From Torreya grandis (lineage: Eukaryota; Streptophyta; Pinopsida; Cupressales; Taxaceae): a DNA stretch of 64,000 bases. Shown one piece after another: positions 12,546 to 24,571 of the stretch. Made by a program: the position numbers and the translations under genes. The stretch lies in the NCBI GenBank assembly GCA_037957365.1, contig JARHVA010002684.1:1426001-1490000 (forward strand), written 5' to 3'. Numbering within the stretch: the first letter of the stretch is position 1; the number at the start of each line of letters is the position of its first letter. The notes beneath the pieces were generated by a model, which did not search any database, had not been told where the DNA came from, and saw only the letters and a list, made by a program, of their open reading frames with translations.

Positions 12546-13463
12546 GCTTATTCCCTTCTTTATGTTGGCTCAATTTGTATTCTTTGTCTCACCACATGAC
12601 ATGATAGCAATTTTACTTTTGTAGAGCTCTCTAGGATTCCATATCCATGATGGATACTTGTTATGCTCATTCCTTGAATTTACTTGGAAGAATTTTCTTC
12701 CCCATTGAGTGCCATTCACCTCAACCTTAGTGATAGCACAAGGTTTGCAACCAAGATAACGAAAGAACCAGGTACGAGGAGAAATCAATGATAACTTACC
12801 AAGATGACAACTCAATTGCTTTCCCATACACAAATCTGACTTTCCTTCTACCAAATGCAAAATGAAATCTTACTTTCTTTTTATTTGGCATTACTCTTTC
12901 AAAGGACCCTCTTGCCTTGTCCAATCTTGTTGGGACTTGTGCTTCCTTTCCAAGTGTTAATTGTTTCTTCCAAGCTTCCTCTTGAAATTTGAAATTAGGC
13001 AAAGAAAATGGTCTATGATAAGAAACAATGCAAAATTTTTATTTCATGACATACCTTTCCATTATGGTTTCCTCATCCATATCCAAGCTTTCTTCTTGAT
13101 CTTTTGGTTGCTCATGAAGTTATTGAACCACTTCTCGCTTTGCCTTTGGAAGTTTTGATTTTTCTGCTACTTCCACCTTAGTGCCTACCATGTGCAACCC
13201 ATTGGTTGCTTCATAACTTGCTAGAAACCTTCACTTGGCTGCCCCTGAACTTCTGGTTCTTGTGGCTCAAAAAATTCAATCATTGGCTGCCCTTTACCTA
13301 GCTGAAACAACTCTTCTTGCCGCTTTAAATTTTCAAGTTTGTGAGTCTCAGAAAATTCCACACTTGGCTGCCCCAAGATGCTTGATTTTTCTTCCTTGAT
13401 GTCTTCTACTTGCAGCCCTTCTTGTTGTTCATTAGCTTTTTGGAAATCTTCACTTCGCTGCCC
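12546..13463 (-). other. Decayed internal region between unknown ORF and gag
   Basis: The minus strand holds short frames with repeated GQPK/E-type spacers (13200-13460, where GCTGCCC recurs) and no known domain. It is probably the C-terminal part of the gag protein, broken by stops. Confidence 0.4.
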
Positions 13464-14072
13464 TTAAATTTCTGATTCTTGTGGCTCAAAAAATTCAGTC
13501 ATTGGCTGTCCCAAAGACTCCCCTTTTTGAAGCTCATCACTTGCATCAATAATCTGCCTTTCAATTTCATAATTTTTGCTCCCCATATGTGCCTTGTCAA
13601 AACGCCTAATGAGTTTTTCTCTAAGCTCCTCATATGTACCAATGATGTCATGCCTTTGTGTCTTCATTTCCATATGCCACCAATCATGGGCAACTCCTTC
13701 TAAATGCTTTATAACAAAGGTTAAGGCCTGCTCTCTTCTAGGGCGCAAATCAAGGTATGTGTTTACCTTGTCTACCCATGCCCTCACTGGTATGTTTGGA
13801 TCCCCATCATAAGTAGGAAGAACAATCTTCCCCAAGTCATCTTGCATATCTTCCGAGCTATTCTTTCCTTTCCTAGATCCCTCTTTACCTTGCTTCCATG
13901 CTACAAACTTATTGAAGCTCATTAACCTCCCAAGTTGGGGTTTATGTGCCATGTGTTCATCACAATACTCCATTAAATCCCAACGAATAAAGGGTTGTTT
14001 TTCCATTTTAAGGCGCTGGTACCTTTTCATGTCCTTCAATATTTGTAGGAATTCATTCATTACTTCTTCCAT
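13464..14072 (-). CDS. Retrotransposon Gag
   Basis: A 202-residue frame starts about 80 bases inside the 5' LTR boundary on the minus strand. Residues 80-160 carry the retrotransposon gag core: LPTYDGDPNIPVRAWVDKVN, then LTFVIKHLEGVAHDWW, then a TYEELREKLIRRFD segment. This protein forms the particle that packages element RNA. No zinc knuckle follows in frame. It is the only clearly recognisable retroelement protein in this copy. Confidence 0.8.
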   Translation of the reverse strand: MEEVMNEFLQILKDMKRYQRLKMEKQPFIRWDLMEYCDEHMAHKPQLGRLMSFNKFVAWKQGKEGSRKGKNSSEDMQDDLGKIVLPTYDGDPNIPVRAWVDKVNTYLDLRPRREQALTFVIKHLEGVAHDWWHMEMKTQRHDIIGTYEELREKLIRRFDKAHMGSKNYEIERQIIDASDELQKGESLGQPMTEFFEPQESEI

Positions 14073-14152
14073 TTGCTCGTGTTGGAAACAACCTCTCGAA
14101 CCTAGCTCTATCCATGAAACTCTTGTTGTCCCACAACTGGCTTTGATATCAT

Positions 14153-15341
14153 TGAAATGTCCCCTTTTCGAAATATTTTTTGAATTATGAATTTTATTGC
14201 AAACCTTAAATAAAAATCAATTTTCTGATTTCCCTAACAAACCCTAGCTGAATTGAACCCTTAAAAAATAGTACAAAATCAATGTAAATCCAATGCACCA
14301 ATTGGGGTTTTCAACAAACAAGTTTTGCTATTCAAAAATATGAAATTGCCCTCAAACCCTAGGCGTCCCAATTTGAAATAATTATTTTATTTTATGGCTG
14401 ATGTATCATGCAACAACACTTCATGGAACCTTCATAAATTGCATCAAAATGACTAAATAAATATGCATAATTTATTATGAAAATTTTTAATATATTTGAG
14501 GTGCAAATGTCCTCTAAAACCCTCATAAAAATTAGAAATAAATTTAGGAATAATATAAAAAATTCAGAATATTATTTGGGCACAAAATAGCCCTCCAAAC
14601 CCTAAAAATTCAGCTCCAAACCAATTTGCCTTAGCTATTATAATTTGGCAATATATTCACAAACCTTAGGAGATGGTTATTCCCTTATAACGCAGCCCTT
14701 AACGGGGTCTTCAACACAAGTGGCCAAGTCACTACCCTCTAGAGCTCTCCAAAAACTTGTAAATGGATTCCAACATCAAGCCACACAATCCCAACACAAA
14801 ACCACACTTGTCAAAGCAAGTCGCCACCCTAGGAGAGGGTCAAATCACTGAATCACTAAATCTGAAATGCAATTACAGCACTTGAAAGTAGTGTTGCGCT
14901 AAATAGGAGTGGAGGTTTTCATCCCCAAACCCTTGTGTCCTTGAAGTTTTTTGTCTTCAAGTCGCCTAGCCAAGCATTTTGTGTTTTAGCCTCAAAATCA
15001 AATATCCTAAATTCATGGTAACCTTTCAAAAGATCATCCTACCACCTTTTATACCAAATCCCCCACAAGTCCTCCCTAAAAAGTGGCGCTCCACTTGGAG
15101 GAGAGTTAAAGTGAATTTAAAATATCTTTTCCCTTTTATTCATTAAGGGTTAAGCTAACCCTTTCTCACAAGTTACCTTCTAAGTTATAATATAAAAAGA
15201 TATATAAAAAAGGTATCTTTTATAACGTAAAATTAGAACCAATGTTTCCCTCTTTCCCTTTTTTCCCTTAGCTTAGGGAAAACACCAAAGAATTAGGCTA
15301 AAGGTCATGTTCGTGCTTAGGCCAAAAAGGGGGACATGACA
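14153..15341 (-). repeat. LTR of the 9431-15341 element (5' LTR)
   Basis: 1189 bases, the partner of 9431-10606. It is followed on the minus strand by ATGATATCAAAGCC (14139-14152), a degenerate Met-tRNA-type primer binding site. Confidence 0.85.
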
Positions 15342-15529
15342 TCTTAAAACATAACATTGTGTTTTACAAAGGGACCTTGTAATTAAAGGTTAGTTGAGGA
15401 TTGGTTGGTCATCTCTTTCAATTTATTTATTCACCCATTTTATTTTCTGATCTAATTGAAAGATCGCACATCAAACCTTCTCTCTCCATTTTTTTGAGTT
15501 TGTCTTCAATATAGCTTGCTTTTCTCTCA

Positions 15530-15541
15530 TCGTATCAGAGC
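15530..15541 (+). other. Primer binding site of the split Copia element
   Basis: TCGTATCAGAGC matches 11 of 12 bases of TGGTATCAGAGC (initiator Met tRNA) and begins right after the LTR end CTCTCA. Confidence 0.55.
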
Positions 15542-15838
15542 TGTATATGTGTTAGTCTATGGAAGATAAAGAGAGGTCTCGGAGATAAATTGTATGGTAA
15601 AATTCGTAAGGAAAAGACCTGTAATTAATATCGCAATCTCTAAAATTTTGATCAAGGATAAACCTTCACGAATTCCAAGGCATTTCTGAGAGGTTTGGAG
15701 TCAAAATTATGAGCTCTTGGGTGTTTTATTGCTGGCACAATTCCTGAGGACAGATTTTGCATAAGATTGTATGGAATCATAGACCATACAGACAAAAATG
15801 TTGAGTTTTTTTTTTTTTTTGGCAAAAGCTCAACATTT

Positions 15839-16022
15839 GATGATTATTTGCAGTTTTCCGAAATAGCATGAATTTCAAGTCAGTTTTGAGCATTTCTTGG
15901 CTGTTTAGAACACCATTAAATTTTTGTATTGATGATTTTTGCAGTTTTCCAAAATAGCATGAATTTCAGGTCAGTTTTGAGCATTTCTTGTATAGAACAA
16001 CATTAAATTTTTGTATAAATTG
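15839..16022. repeat. 92-bp tandem duplication
   Basis: GATGATT...GCAGTTTTCC(G/A)AAATAGCATGAATTTCA recurs with a period of 92 bases (units 15839 and 15931), differing at a few positions. It lies in the decayed leader of the Copia element. Confidence 0.7.
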
Positions 16023-18870
16023 ATGGGTTTCATTTCACTCTTTTTCAGATTTGGTAAATTTCTGAACTTTTAAGAGTCAAGACTTATCAAAATTCTCAAA
16101 TATTCTTTAACCCCTGGTTTATTTTGGTGTTTGGTTGTTTTTTTTGGCTTATGGTTAGATTGAATAACCATAGTGTTCTATAGCATCCCCACAATATGCA
16201 GTAAAATATAAATTAATTTTTTCTATTAATAAATGAATACACACTATATTCATGCATAGAAAACAATCAATACAAATGTATGCGGATGTTTAGTTTAATG
16301 CTCCCCCAGTGCCCACTTTCTTCGAGGGATGCCTTGTTGGCAAACTTCACTTTCAATGAGCCTAGGGCTCTTAATAACTTTACCAATCAATTTGGAAGGC
16401 CTCAAAGCTTTAAAATCTACTATAGGTTTGCTCAAAACGGATACCGGATGCAAAAGTTACACCTTAACCCATTACCAAAATCTCAAAATGGCAGAGTACT
16501 GGCTAGATGCGTTTTGAAAAAAACAATCAACTCCTAAATGCTAACTCATGGAGCTGTGAGACTACTTTGAGATGATGTAAAGTAACCCCAATTACTTATA
16601 TTTATTAAATAAATTTAGTTATATTATATTCTTAATATTTATTTAGTAAAAGGAAGTGTTAAAAATTGCTCACAGTTCACTTTCGGAGCTTTGAATCTGA
16701 TTTGAATAAATATGCTAAGATGCAAATTCTTATACCATGTTCCTACTATGAACCTCTTCATTCCCACAAATTTCTGTCCACAGATCAGGTTATCTTTAGG
16801 TGCAAAAAATGTCGCAAACAACACTTTTTGGAAAGCTGCAAATAACACACAAATAGATGTGAATTGCTGCAAAAAATGCTGATATATGATGCAATTTTTT
16901 GAGGGAACTTGATCCCTATATGTCACTCTACCTTCTAAATTTTCGTGTGAATACGATCTTGTCTTTAGGTGTGAATTGCACTTCGATAAAGAGTGACTTT
17001 TTACCAAATAAAGTTATGAATTACTTAAAGTTTTACTTATTTTGTGATCAATGTGATCTAAATAAGATAAAATTATTAATATTTAGATTATTAAAAAAAG
17101 GGCAGTAATCGTACAAATATGAATGTAAAAAGGGAGATTGATATTGCTCTTACTATATTTGGATTGGATAAAACAATAGAGAAGAGATGCCCTTAGCTTT
17201 ATTTTGATTTCAGTAACTCATTGTGTTTGTCACTATCCCTGAAATAACTCTATTTTTGTTTTGTAACCGTTCAGAGCAGGAAACAGGAGCTCAACCTTGT
17301 GCAAATATTGCCAACAAATCTTAGACCCTTTCGGCAATTGGTATTGTCTAGGCTCTACTAGTATTGTCCCTATTGACAGGGCAAGTTTGTGTCATCTTAG
17401 ACAGCTATGCCTGCACCTGTAAATATCTCCCTTGTGTGTTTACTTTCAGTCCCTTGCTTCTCCTTCAGTTGAAACCCTGGTTGCACTTTCGACACAAGAT
17501 GACTATTGAAAAAATCAGTAAGTTGGGTTGGACAACCCCAACCACTCCTCGCTGAGTGGCTGAGCATTGCTTATGTTTCAATACTCTAAAGAGGGCTAAA
17601 ACCACAAATAATTCTTCCACCTAGGTGTGTGCGTGCACCATTGTGATCATGCTAGAATGCAATGCAATGTTTGGCTTTCGACACCTGGCACTATGCAACT
17701 TTGATCTGTGTTTCTATTCAGACTCGGCTCTAGCGCTGTTCCTTTGAGGGGTTTTCAAATGTGTATGAATTTGTGATAATGTCTTAAAAGAGTGCTAATT
17801 GGATTTTCAAGTTTGGTAGGACTTGCCAAGATGGGTATAATTTTATGATTAATTTATATTAATAGTTGACTCTTATATTTCTCTTTATGATTGACCCATT
17901 AAACATTTTTTAAGTGAACCTAATGGAGATTTCACAATTTGAAAAATAGCCGTTGTGTATTCTTGGACACAACCAACAGAAATAGATGCCTATAGTAGAA
18001 TTGCAAGTATCTCATTGTTGCCGATATTGCCCTGAGAATGAAAACCAGTAAATCTAAAATGTGGAGACAACCTGTCTAGGATTTTAGGAGCGTTCTTGCA
18101 AATTAGGATGATTTTGAATGTGTATTGGTCAATTGGGTTAGCCAAGACAAGAGTCAAATGTGTATGCAAGTCCAATATGTTAAAATGTGTCAAAGTTGAT
18201 GTTGGTAAGTGTCGAATACCAAATTTAGGTGTCTGCAAATACCCTCGCCCCCCATCCCCTCCCCGGCCTAAGTCTAGTATTGAAAATGTTAGATTAAAAG
18301 GATAAAAGAAGAATTTGGTACTTGTGATTAACAAAACTAGTTGTTGCCCCAAATGTCTCACTTGCTCCATGCAAAACCTACAAGGAAACATGTATTGATC
18401 AATGTCTACTCATAATAGAAAATCTAAAATAATTTAGATCATTGAATTATTTGATATTGAAGTGTCAAGGAACAAATGCACTTGAGCATACGTGAACCAA
18501 GCTGCCGTTTGTTGAACTCATTTGGAGAATGTTGTGCGGTGATTATGCCCCAATGATGCAATTGTTAAAACCATGTGTTGAGGAGTGTTAATTGCTCAAC
18601 TACTATTGGAGAAGGAGAAGTGCTACAAGTTGAGATCCATAGAAATTTCAAGTGCACTACTCTAAATGATATCATAACTCTTTTTTCGGAACCCCGAAAT
18701 AGGTTCATATGTCAAGATGGAATCTTGAAACAGGTTCATATGTAAATTAAAACTCCGAATAAACCGTTTTGGATTGAAAGTGATTAAATGGTACCATTGT
18801 TCTCCATCGATACACAACATAGAAATAGAAAAGTGTTTGCATGAACCATTTGTACCTCAAAGTGATGCAG
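16023..18870. other. No gene recognised
   Basis: Intronic AT-rich sequence. Open frames here are short and resemble nothing known. A short C-rich run is at 18241-18265. Confidence 0.5.
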
Positions 18871-18899
18871 AATGCCATTTTTCAGTTTGCCATAGTGTC

Positions 18900-19020
18900 A
18901 TAGAATGTCTCAATTTGTTCAATCCGATCAATTTGCTAAATCTGTTTACTCTGATAAATCCGTCCAATGTGATAAATCTACTCAATTTGATAAATCCATA
19001 AATTTGTTCAATTTGACCTA
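18900..19020. repeat. Degenerate short tandem repeat
   Basis: Units like CTCAATTTGATAAATC recur five or six times with variable spacing of about 16-20 bases. They appear to lie in the 3' LTR of the Copia element that ends at 19270. Confidence 0.5.
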
Positions 19021-19270
19021 TATAATTTGTTTGAAAATGTCATAGAATGTTCCAATTGTTCTTTACAATCATATAAAATGCCCCATATATGCTTCGCATA
19101 TGCCTCAATGTGTCTCATCATACAAACATATAGGTCAAGAAATGGCTTATCACTTCATATTCAAGATGTCTTTTCAACTACTTACGAGACTCGAGTTAAC
19201 CACTACAAGATGAAAGCAAATTAACAGCTACTCCTAGGAATTAGGAAATAATATATACAATAATATTACA
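19021..19270 (-). repeat. 3' LTR (part) of the Copia element to its right
   Basis: On the minus strand the LTR starts TGTAATATT at 19270, directly after the polypurine tract AAGAGGGGGA (19271-19280). Its far end is not defined. Confidence 0.5.
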
Positions 19271-22200
19271 TCCCCCTCTTAATCTGTAGGGGTGGTTGTG
19301 AGCCCAAGCATTCCTCTGAACTTTTCAAATTTTTTTCATCCAAGCACTTTCGTCAGGGTGTCTGCTGGTTGCTTTGTTGTAGGGCAATGTTGCAACTTGA
19401 CATTGCCATCTTTCACATGGTGCTGAATCAAATGAAATTTAGTATTGATATGTTTGGTTTGGTTGTGAAATACTGGATTTTTTGCCATCTAGATTGCAAA
19501 AGTGTTGTCAACCATGAGAGATTTTGACGAAATCTGTTTTTGCAAATCTAAAAAAACCCTTCTGAGCCACAAGATCTCTCTAGTTGCCTCTGAAGTGGCC
19601 ATATATTCTGTTTCTATTGAAGAAATTGTTGATATTGATTGCTTCTTGGATTTTCAATTGACAATTGCCATTCCCAAATTCATCATAAAACCCAAGGTGG
19701 ATTTTCCATCTTCATGATCACCAACATAGACGGAATCTGAATACCCAACCATTTTGAAGTCCCTTGTCTTGGGGTATTTGAGTCCAAAATTATGTGTTCC
19801 TTTGAGATATTTGAGGACCCTCTTTGCTGCTACCAAATGACTGTCCCTGGGTTGTATGAATCTTGAGAGGACACCAAATGCAAATGATATATCTGGTCGA
19901 GCTGTGGTCACATAAGTCAAACTTCCAATGAGTTGTTTGTATTTAGTGGCATCAACCTAATCTGTTGAATCTCTAGATGTCAATTTGAGATTCTGTTCCA
20001 TGGGCGTGCTGAGAGGCTTTCAATCTTCCATTCCAAACTTGCTCAGAATGTTACCAATGTATTTTTGGTGAGTGGTGAAGAAGTACTTTGGTTTTTGAAT
20101 TACTTCAATACCCAAATAGTAATGAAGATGACTTAAATCAGTTATTTCAAAACTTTTCATCAACTCTGATTTGAACTTTGTAGTGCACCGTTCATTGTTC
20201 TCTGTAATGAGCAATTCATCAACATACACCACCATAAATACAATTGTTTTGTCAAATATTATGATGAAAAAAGTTGCATCTTCAAACCCAAAATGTTTGA
20301 AGTTCATATTCATGAGATGCTTAGTTCGTTTGTCATACGATGCTCGATGGGCTTGTTTCAACCTTACAACGATTTTTCTAGTTTGCACATCTTGTGGTTT
20401 TGTTTGGTTTACTGCAAAACCTTCGGGTTGTGTCATGTACACAGTTTTCTTGAGGTCACCTTTCAGGAATGCAGTTTTGACGTCCATTTGGTGAACTTTT
20501 CATTCGTTGTGAGTTGTCAGAGCCAACATGGTTTGAATGTTTGTGTATTTTGCTATAGGTACAAAGGTTTCATTGTAGTCAATTCCTTCATTTTTAGCAT
20601 ATCCCTTTGTGACAAGCCATGTTGTTCTTGTCAAGTGAGCCCTTGGCCTTGTATTTATTGTGGTAGACCCACTTGCAGCCAATAGGTTTTCAGTCATATG
20701 GAGGATCAACCAATTTTCAAGTCTTATTTTTGACCAATGCATTGTATTCATTTATCATTGCTTTTTTGAAGATTCAAGCTTCTCAGCGTATTTTAAAGAT
20801 GTTGGTTTCGACTCAAACGCAACATTGAGTTCTTTTGGAGAATTGTTCAAGGTGAGCTTTTGAATTCTATTTTGAATTTTTTCAAGGGACTTATTTGATT
20901 GTGATGCGGCTGCATGTGCACTTCTAGTCCTTGTTTTCCCAACTTCATCAGGTTTCACATCTTTCAATGTTTGAGTGGCCCACTTAGGCATCTATTTTTG
21001 TGTTTTAGGTGCTTCGAATTCATCCTCTGAAGTTCCATCACTTTTTGCTCTCTATTCTAATGGCTCGTGTTCATTGTTTAATGAAGTTGAAGGTTCAATC
21101 TCATGTATAGGAGACAATAGAAAATCAATAGATTCCCAACTGTGTGTTCCCCACTCATAGTTTGGAACATCCAAATCACTCTCTCTGTTGACATCAAACT
21201 TTGCATACTTGTCAAGTCGACTTAGTTGCTGATCAATATGCTCTTTGTCGTTTCCAGTCTCACAAAAGACAACTTCTGTTGTGATAAAAAACTACTCTTT
21301 TTCATCGTATATTTTTTATGCCTTGGATTTAGAATATCCCAAGTGGATGCATTTTTGACTCCTGTTGTCCACCTTATTTATTCTCTTTTGAAATCAATGA
21401 GCAACAAGTGGATTTGAAAATATGAAGATGTTGCAATGAAGGAAGATGACCAAACCACATCTCATATAGAGTCTTTGATTCAAGAGTTGATGGTGATATG
21501 TTGCGGAGATATATTGTTGTTTTAGCTGCTTCGGTCCAAAAGTGCAGATTTACCCCTTTGTGGTACAACATAGCATGAACCATATTCATCACAATTCTGT
21601 TCATCCTTTTACAACTCTATTCTATTGCGAAGTGTAAGGAACTGTGAGATAGTGTTTGATCTTGTTTTGCTCAAGGTAGGATTCAAACTTCTTTGAAGTG
21701 TATTCACCACCATTGTCTGCCTTGAGTGTCTCAATGCGTGTTTGAGCTTCATTTTCAATCATGGTTCAAAACTTTTGGAAAGTCTCAAAGGCTTCTGATA
21801 TTTTGTTCAAAAAGTATATTCAAATCATCCTGTTGTAGTGATCAATGAACAACATGAAGTAGTTATGTCTACTAGCGGAGAGGATTGGAAGAGAACACAA
21901 GTCTGAGTGAACTAATTGCAATTTTCTGTCAGCTTTCTACTATGACTTTGGGAACGGTTCTCGTGTGTTTAGCCAAGATGTAGGTTTCACACTTTTCATC
22001 TGATTTTGCAGGTGATGTAGGCATGCCAACAACACCATTCATTTGGAATACACAAATGTTTTAATAGTAAGTGTGCCCGAATCTTGCATGCCAAGACATG
22101 TTTGGAGACATTCTGTCTTCCACGAGATGAGCATAATTCCTTGAATTTGATAGCTCACCCTTGAGTTTGAGTAGTTTCTCTTCCTCATATCCAGTCAAGA

Positions 22201-22960
22201 TGACTGCATTGCCACTTCTCTTGATAATGACATCATTATTATCTAACAGAATGGAATGGCCTTGATGCGTTATGAGCATTCGGGACAAGTTTCGTTTCAA
22301 TTGAAGAAGGTAGAGAACATTTTGGAGTTTGAAATTTGGAAGCCCTGAACACTTGAGTCGTATTGTATCTCTTCCATGTGGTTGCAGACTTGATCTATCT
22401 ATGAGGTATACCGCATCACAACTTTCTTCACTGAACTCCTCAAATAAGTCTCTTTGAAAAGTTATATGTAGAGTGGCACCAGTATTAGGAACCCAAACAT
22501 TAAACCATGAAGAACTGACTGAGACATTGTTTGCTTCATCATTTGTACTGAAAAACACATTCATTGGTGAATTGAGCAAAGTTAGATTCTTTTGTTTTCT
22601 TTGTGATTTTTCCTCTTTCTTCTTACAGTATACTTCAATTTTCTCCCAAGGAGTTTTGCATTCGTGAGTCTCATGTCTTCCTTTTCTGTCACACCGTTCA
22701 CAATATTTTTTGTTTATCATTCTATTTTTGACAACCTTGATTTTCATTTTTACTGCCTTTTCCCTTGTACTTATTATTGCCTTCATTTTTGGAAGACGTG
22801 GCCTTGTTGGATGTTTTGGAAGAATTTGCTTTGACATAGCACACACTTTTTCTTGTTGTGGACTCGATTTTTCTTCCAAAGGCCTTTTCTCCTTTTGTCA
22901 TCTTTTCAACAAATTAATCAAATGTGAGAGTAACTATTGCTTGCTTGTAGAGACTCCAAG
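19271..22960 (-). pseudogene. Ty1/copia gag-pol remnant
   Basis: Read from right to left on the minus strand. A gag zinc knuckle CERC-DRKGRH-ETHEC is near 22700. The protease follows near 22485 with NTGA in place of the catalytic DTGA/DSGA, then the GAG-pre-integrase region ending WHARFGH (near 22075). An integrase fragment (21604-21374) has LHFWTEAAKTTIYLRN. Reverse transcriptase (20750-20020) has MDVKTAFLKGDL and the YVDE box (normally YVDD). An RNase H piece (19920-19654) has TTARPDISFAFGVLSRF. Many stops and frame changes and the altered catalytic residues make it dead. The polypurine tract lies at its left end; the 5' LTR on the right is absent or unrecognised. Confidence 0.8.
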
Positions 22961-23029
22961 TAGGTTGAATAGTTGGGAAGAAAGACTTCTATGCATGCAG
23001 TCATATAGATGTCGATTTTGACATCCGTT

Positions 23030-23274
23030 GCTTCTACTTCAAAATGAATCTTTAGCTCCATTCATTGCATCCATAGATATTGGAAACAATTCTCTAACTA
23101 TCAGATATGATGGGACTAAGAACCGTACTATATTTTTAAAGTATTTTGGTAATCTCTATAAGGAATGGGTCTAAGCTAACATCTTTGCTACCACCAAGCT
23201 CTTAGCCAAAACCTTTGTTGATGATGCACTTGAATTGTACAACCAACTTCCTAAACATTCCATCTCACAACTAG
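23030..23274 (+). pseudogene. Gypsy-type gag relic, 5' part
   Basis: The plus strand translates to ASIDIGNNSLTIRYDGTKNR, LAKTFVDDALELYNQLP and HSISQLED, interrupted by one stop. The frame continues at 35165 with LVNALVKEFRHD once the Copia element and one target-site copy (AGGAT) are removed. This is the capsid region of a retrotransposon Gag. Confidence 0.65.
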
Positions 23275-23279
23275 AGGAT

Positions 23280-24207
23280 TGTTGAGCACAAACTAGTATT
23301 GAGAGGGGGGTGAATCAATATTATATATTCTTTTCTTTTTTAACACTTAATCACTTATTCCAATTAAGATATTCAAAACAATTAAATCACAACACAAGAT
23401 AACACAATGCAAAGTGACACCAGATATACGTGGAAACCCTTTCGGAAGAAAACCACGGAGAAATATTTTTCAATATAAATATTCGTAGGCACCAGTCTAC
23501 TAGATCACCAACCCCAATTACAACTTTGTAGGCACCAACCAACAGGAGCACCAACCCCTTTCGCCGAGCACCAACTTAGCAAGAGACACCAATCTCTTCA
23601 AAACGAAGGCATCAACCTTCTCACAAGAATCACTCTTCTATCTGTGATTTGTTGTTAACACAACGGATGATAGAACACTGCTTTATCCTTTTCAATTCGA
23701 TTTACACTTGAGTGTTTTCGTTGCTATGCTCTGCCTTATACTTGCTGGTTTTTTTTTTAATATTCTCACAAAATTCTTCTTTCAAATATTTCTGCTCTTC
23801 TTTTATATCTTCCACTTTCGAATATACAAATTTGTCACTCGCTATGCATTTATTTATAACCCATGAAAAGCCACAAGTTAAGGTGGTGACAAAGCCACAA
23901 GTTAAGGTTGTGACTCTTCAAACGAAAAGGGCCATTCGAACGGTTACAACTCCCAAATTAGGTCGGCCAAGGTTGGGGACCATTATAGCCGTAAAACTGC
24001 TTTGAAACTTTCGCCATAAATATTTCTTTAAGCCCGTTTAGACATAGGTAATTTGTCTGCGATTCCATGCAAGAATGTAACTGTTACTTGCACGTTTAAT
24101 TGCCTCAATTAAATTAAATATTCTTCATTTATTTAATTCTTTTATCAAAATACTTTGACATCAATCAAATTCACGATTACCCTTTGACATCAATGACAAT
24201 TATTCCA
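23280..24207 (-). repeat. 3' LTR of the 11.9-kb Copia element
   Basis: 928 bases, TGTTGAGCAC to TTATTCCA on the plus strand. It contains an array of AGGCACCAACC(A/T)AC-type units around 23480-23610. Near-identical to 34218-35159. Confidence 0.9.
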
Positions 24208-24232
24208 ACAATCTCCCCCTTTGTCATTGATG
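24208..24232 (-). other. Polypurine tract of the 11.9-kb Copia element
   Basis: On the minus strand AAAGGGGGAGATTGT precedes the 3' LTR start TGGAATAATTG. This is the usual second-strand primer position. Confidence 0.75.
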
Positions 24233-24571
24233 GCAACCATGCACTGAATTTGCTCCTCGCTGTACTGTTTCTTCTGTCTAGATCTTCTTTTCTGTAGCTC
24301 CCCCTTTCTGTGATTCCCTCTTTTCGCACTTCTCCCCCTTTGATATCAATGGCAAAGGGACTACCTAGGAGCCAAATAATGCAATGCTTAGCTCTCGCTT
24401 AATCAATACTTCCCTTCAGTGGCAGGAAGTAAAAGAGATTCCCAACTTCTCACGTAGGTATTCAAATGTGTCCTTTGGAAGTGGATTGGTGAAAATGTCC
24501 GCTATCTGTTCTATAGTGGCAACATATTCCAATTTTACCTGTTGTTCTGCAACTTGCTCTCTCAGGTAATT
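24233..24571. other. 3' non-coding part of the Copia element
   Basis: Between the polypurine tract and the RNase H end. Repeated CTCCCCCTTT(T/C)-like tracts at 24296-24340; otherwise nothing readable. Confidence 0.5.

Larger units (their letters stand above)
9431..15341 (-). mobile_element. Non-autonomous LTR element: gag plus unknown ORF
   Basis: A 5.9-kb element with two LTRs (9431-10606 and 14153-15341) and a 5-bp target-site duplication TCTTA at 9426-9430 and 15342-15346. On the minus strand it encodes gag and then an unrecognised reading frame. There is no protease, reverse transcriptase or integrase that I can read. The end of the internal part (10607-10640) still encodes LQLLEDKQF, the tail of chromovirus pol, so it appears to derive from, and perhaps to be mobilised by, an element like the one at 52419-62210. 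Confidence 0.8.
8987..15529 (+). mobile_element. Ty1/copia 5' LTR, split by a later insertion
   Basis: The outer parts 8987-9430 and 15347-15529 form one LTR once the element at 9431-15346 (one target-site copy included) is taken out. The left part starts TGTTAAAG and has a TATA box CTATATAAG at 9389-9397. The right part ends CTCTCA directly before a PBS at 15530. The start is a guess from the TG terminus. Downstream leader and gag are too decayed to read, and no 3' LTR was found. Confidence 0.45.
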
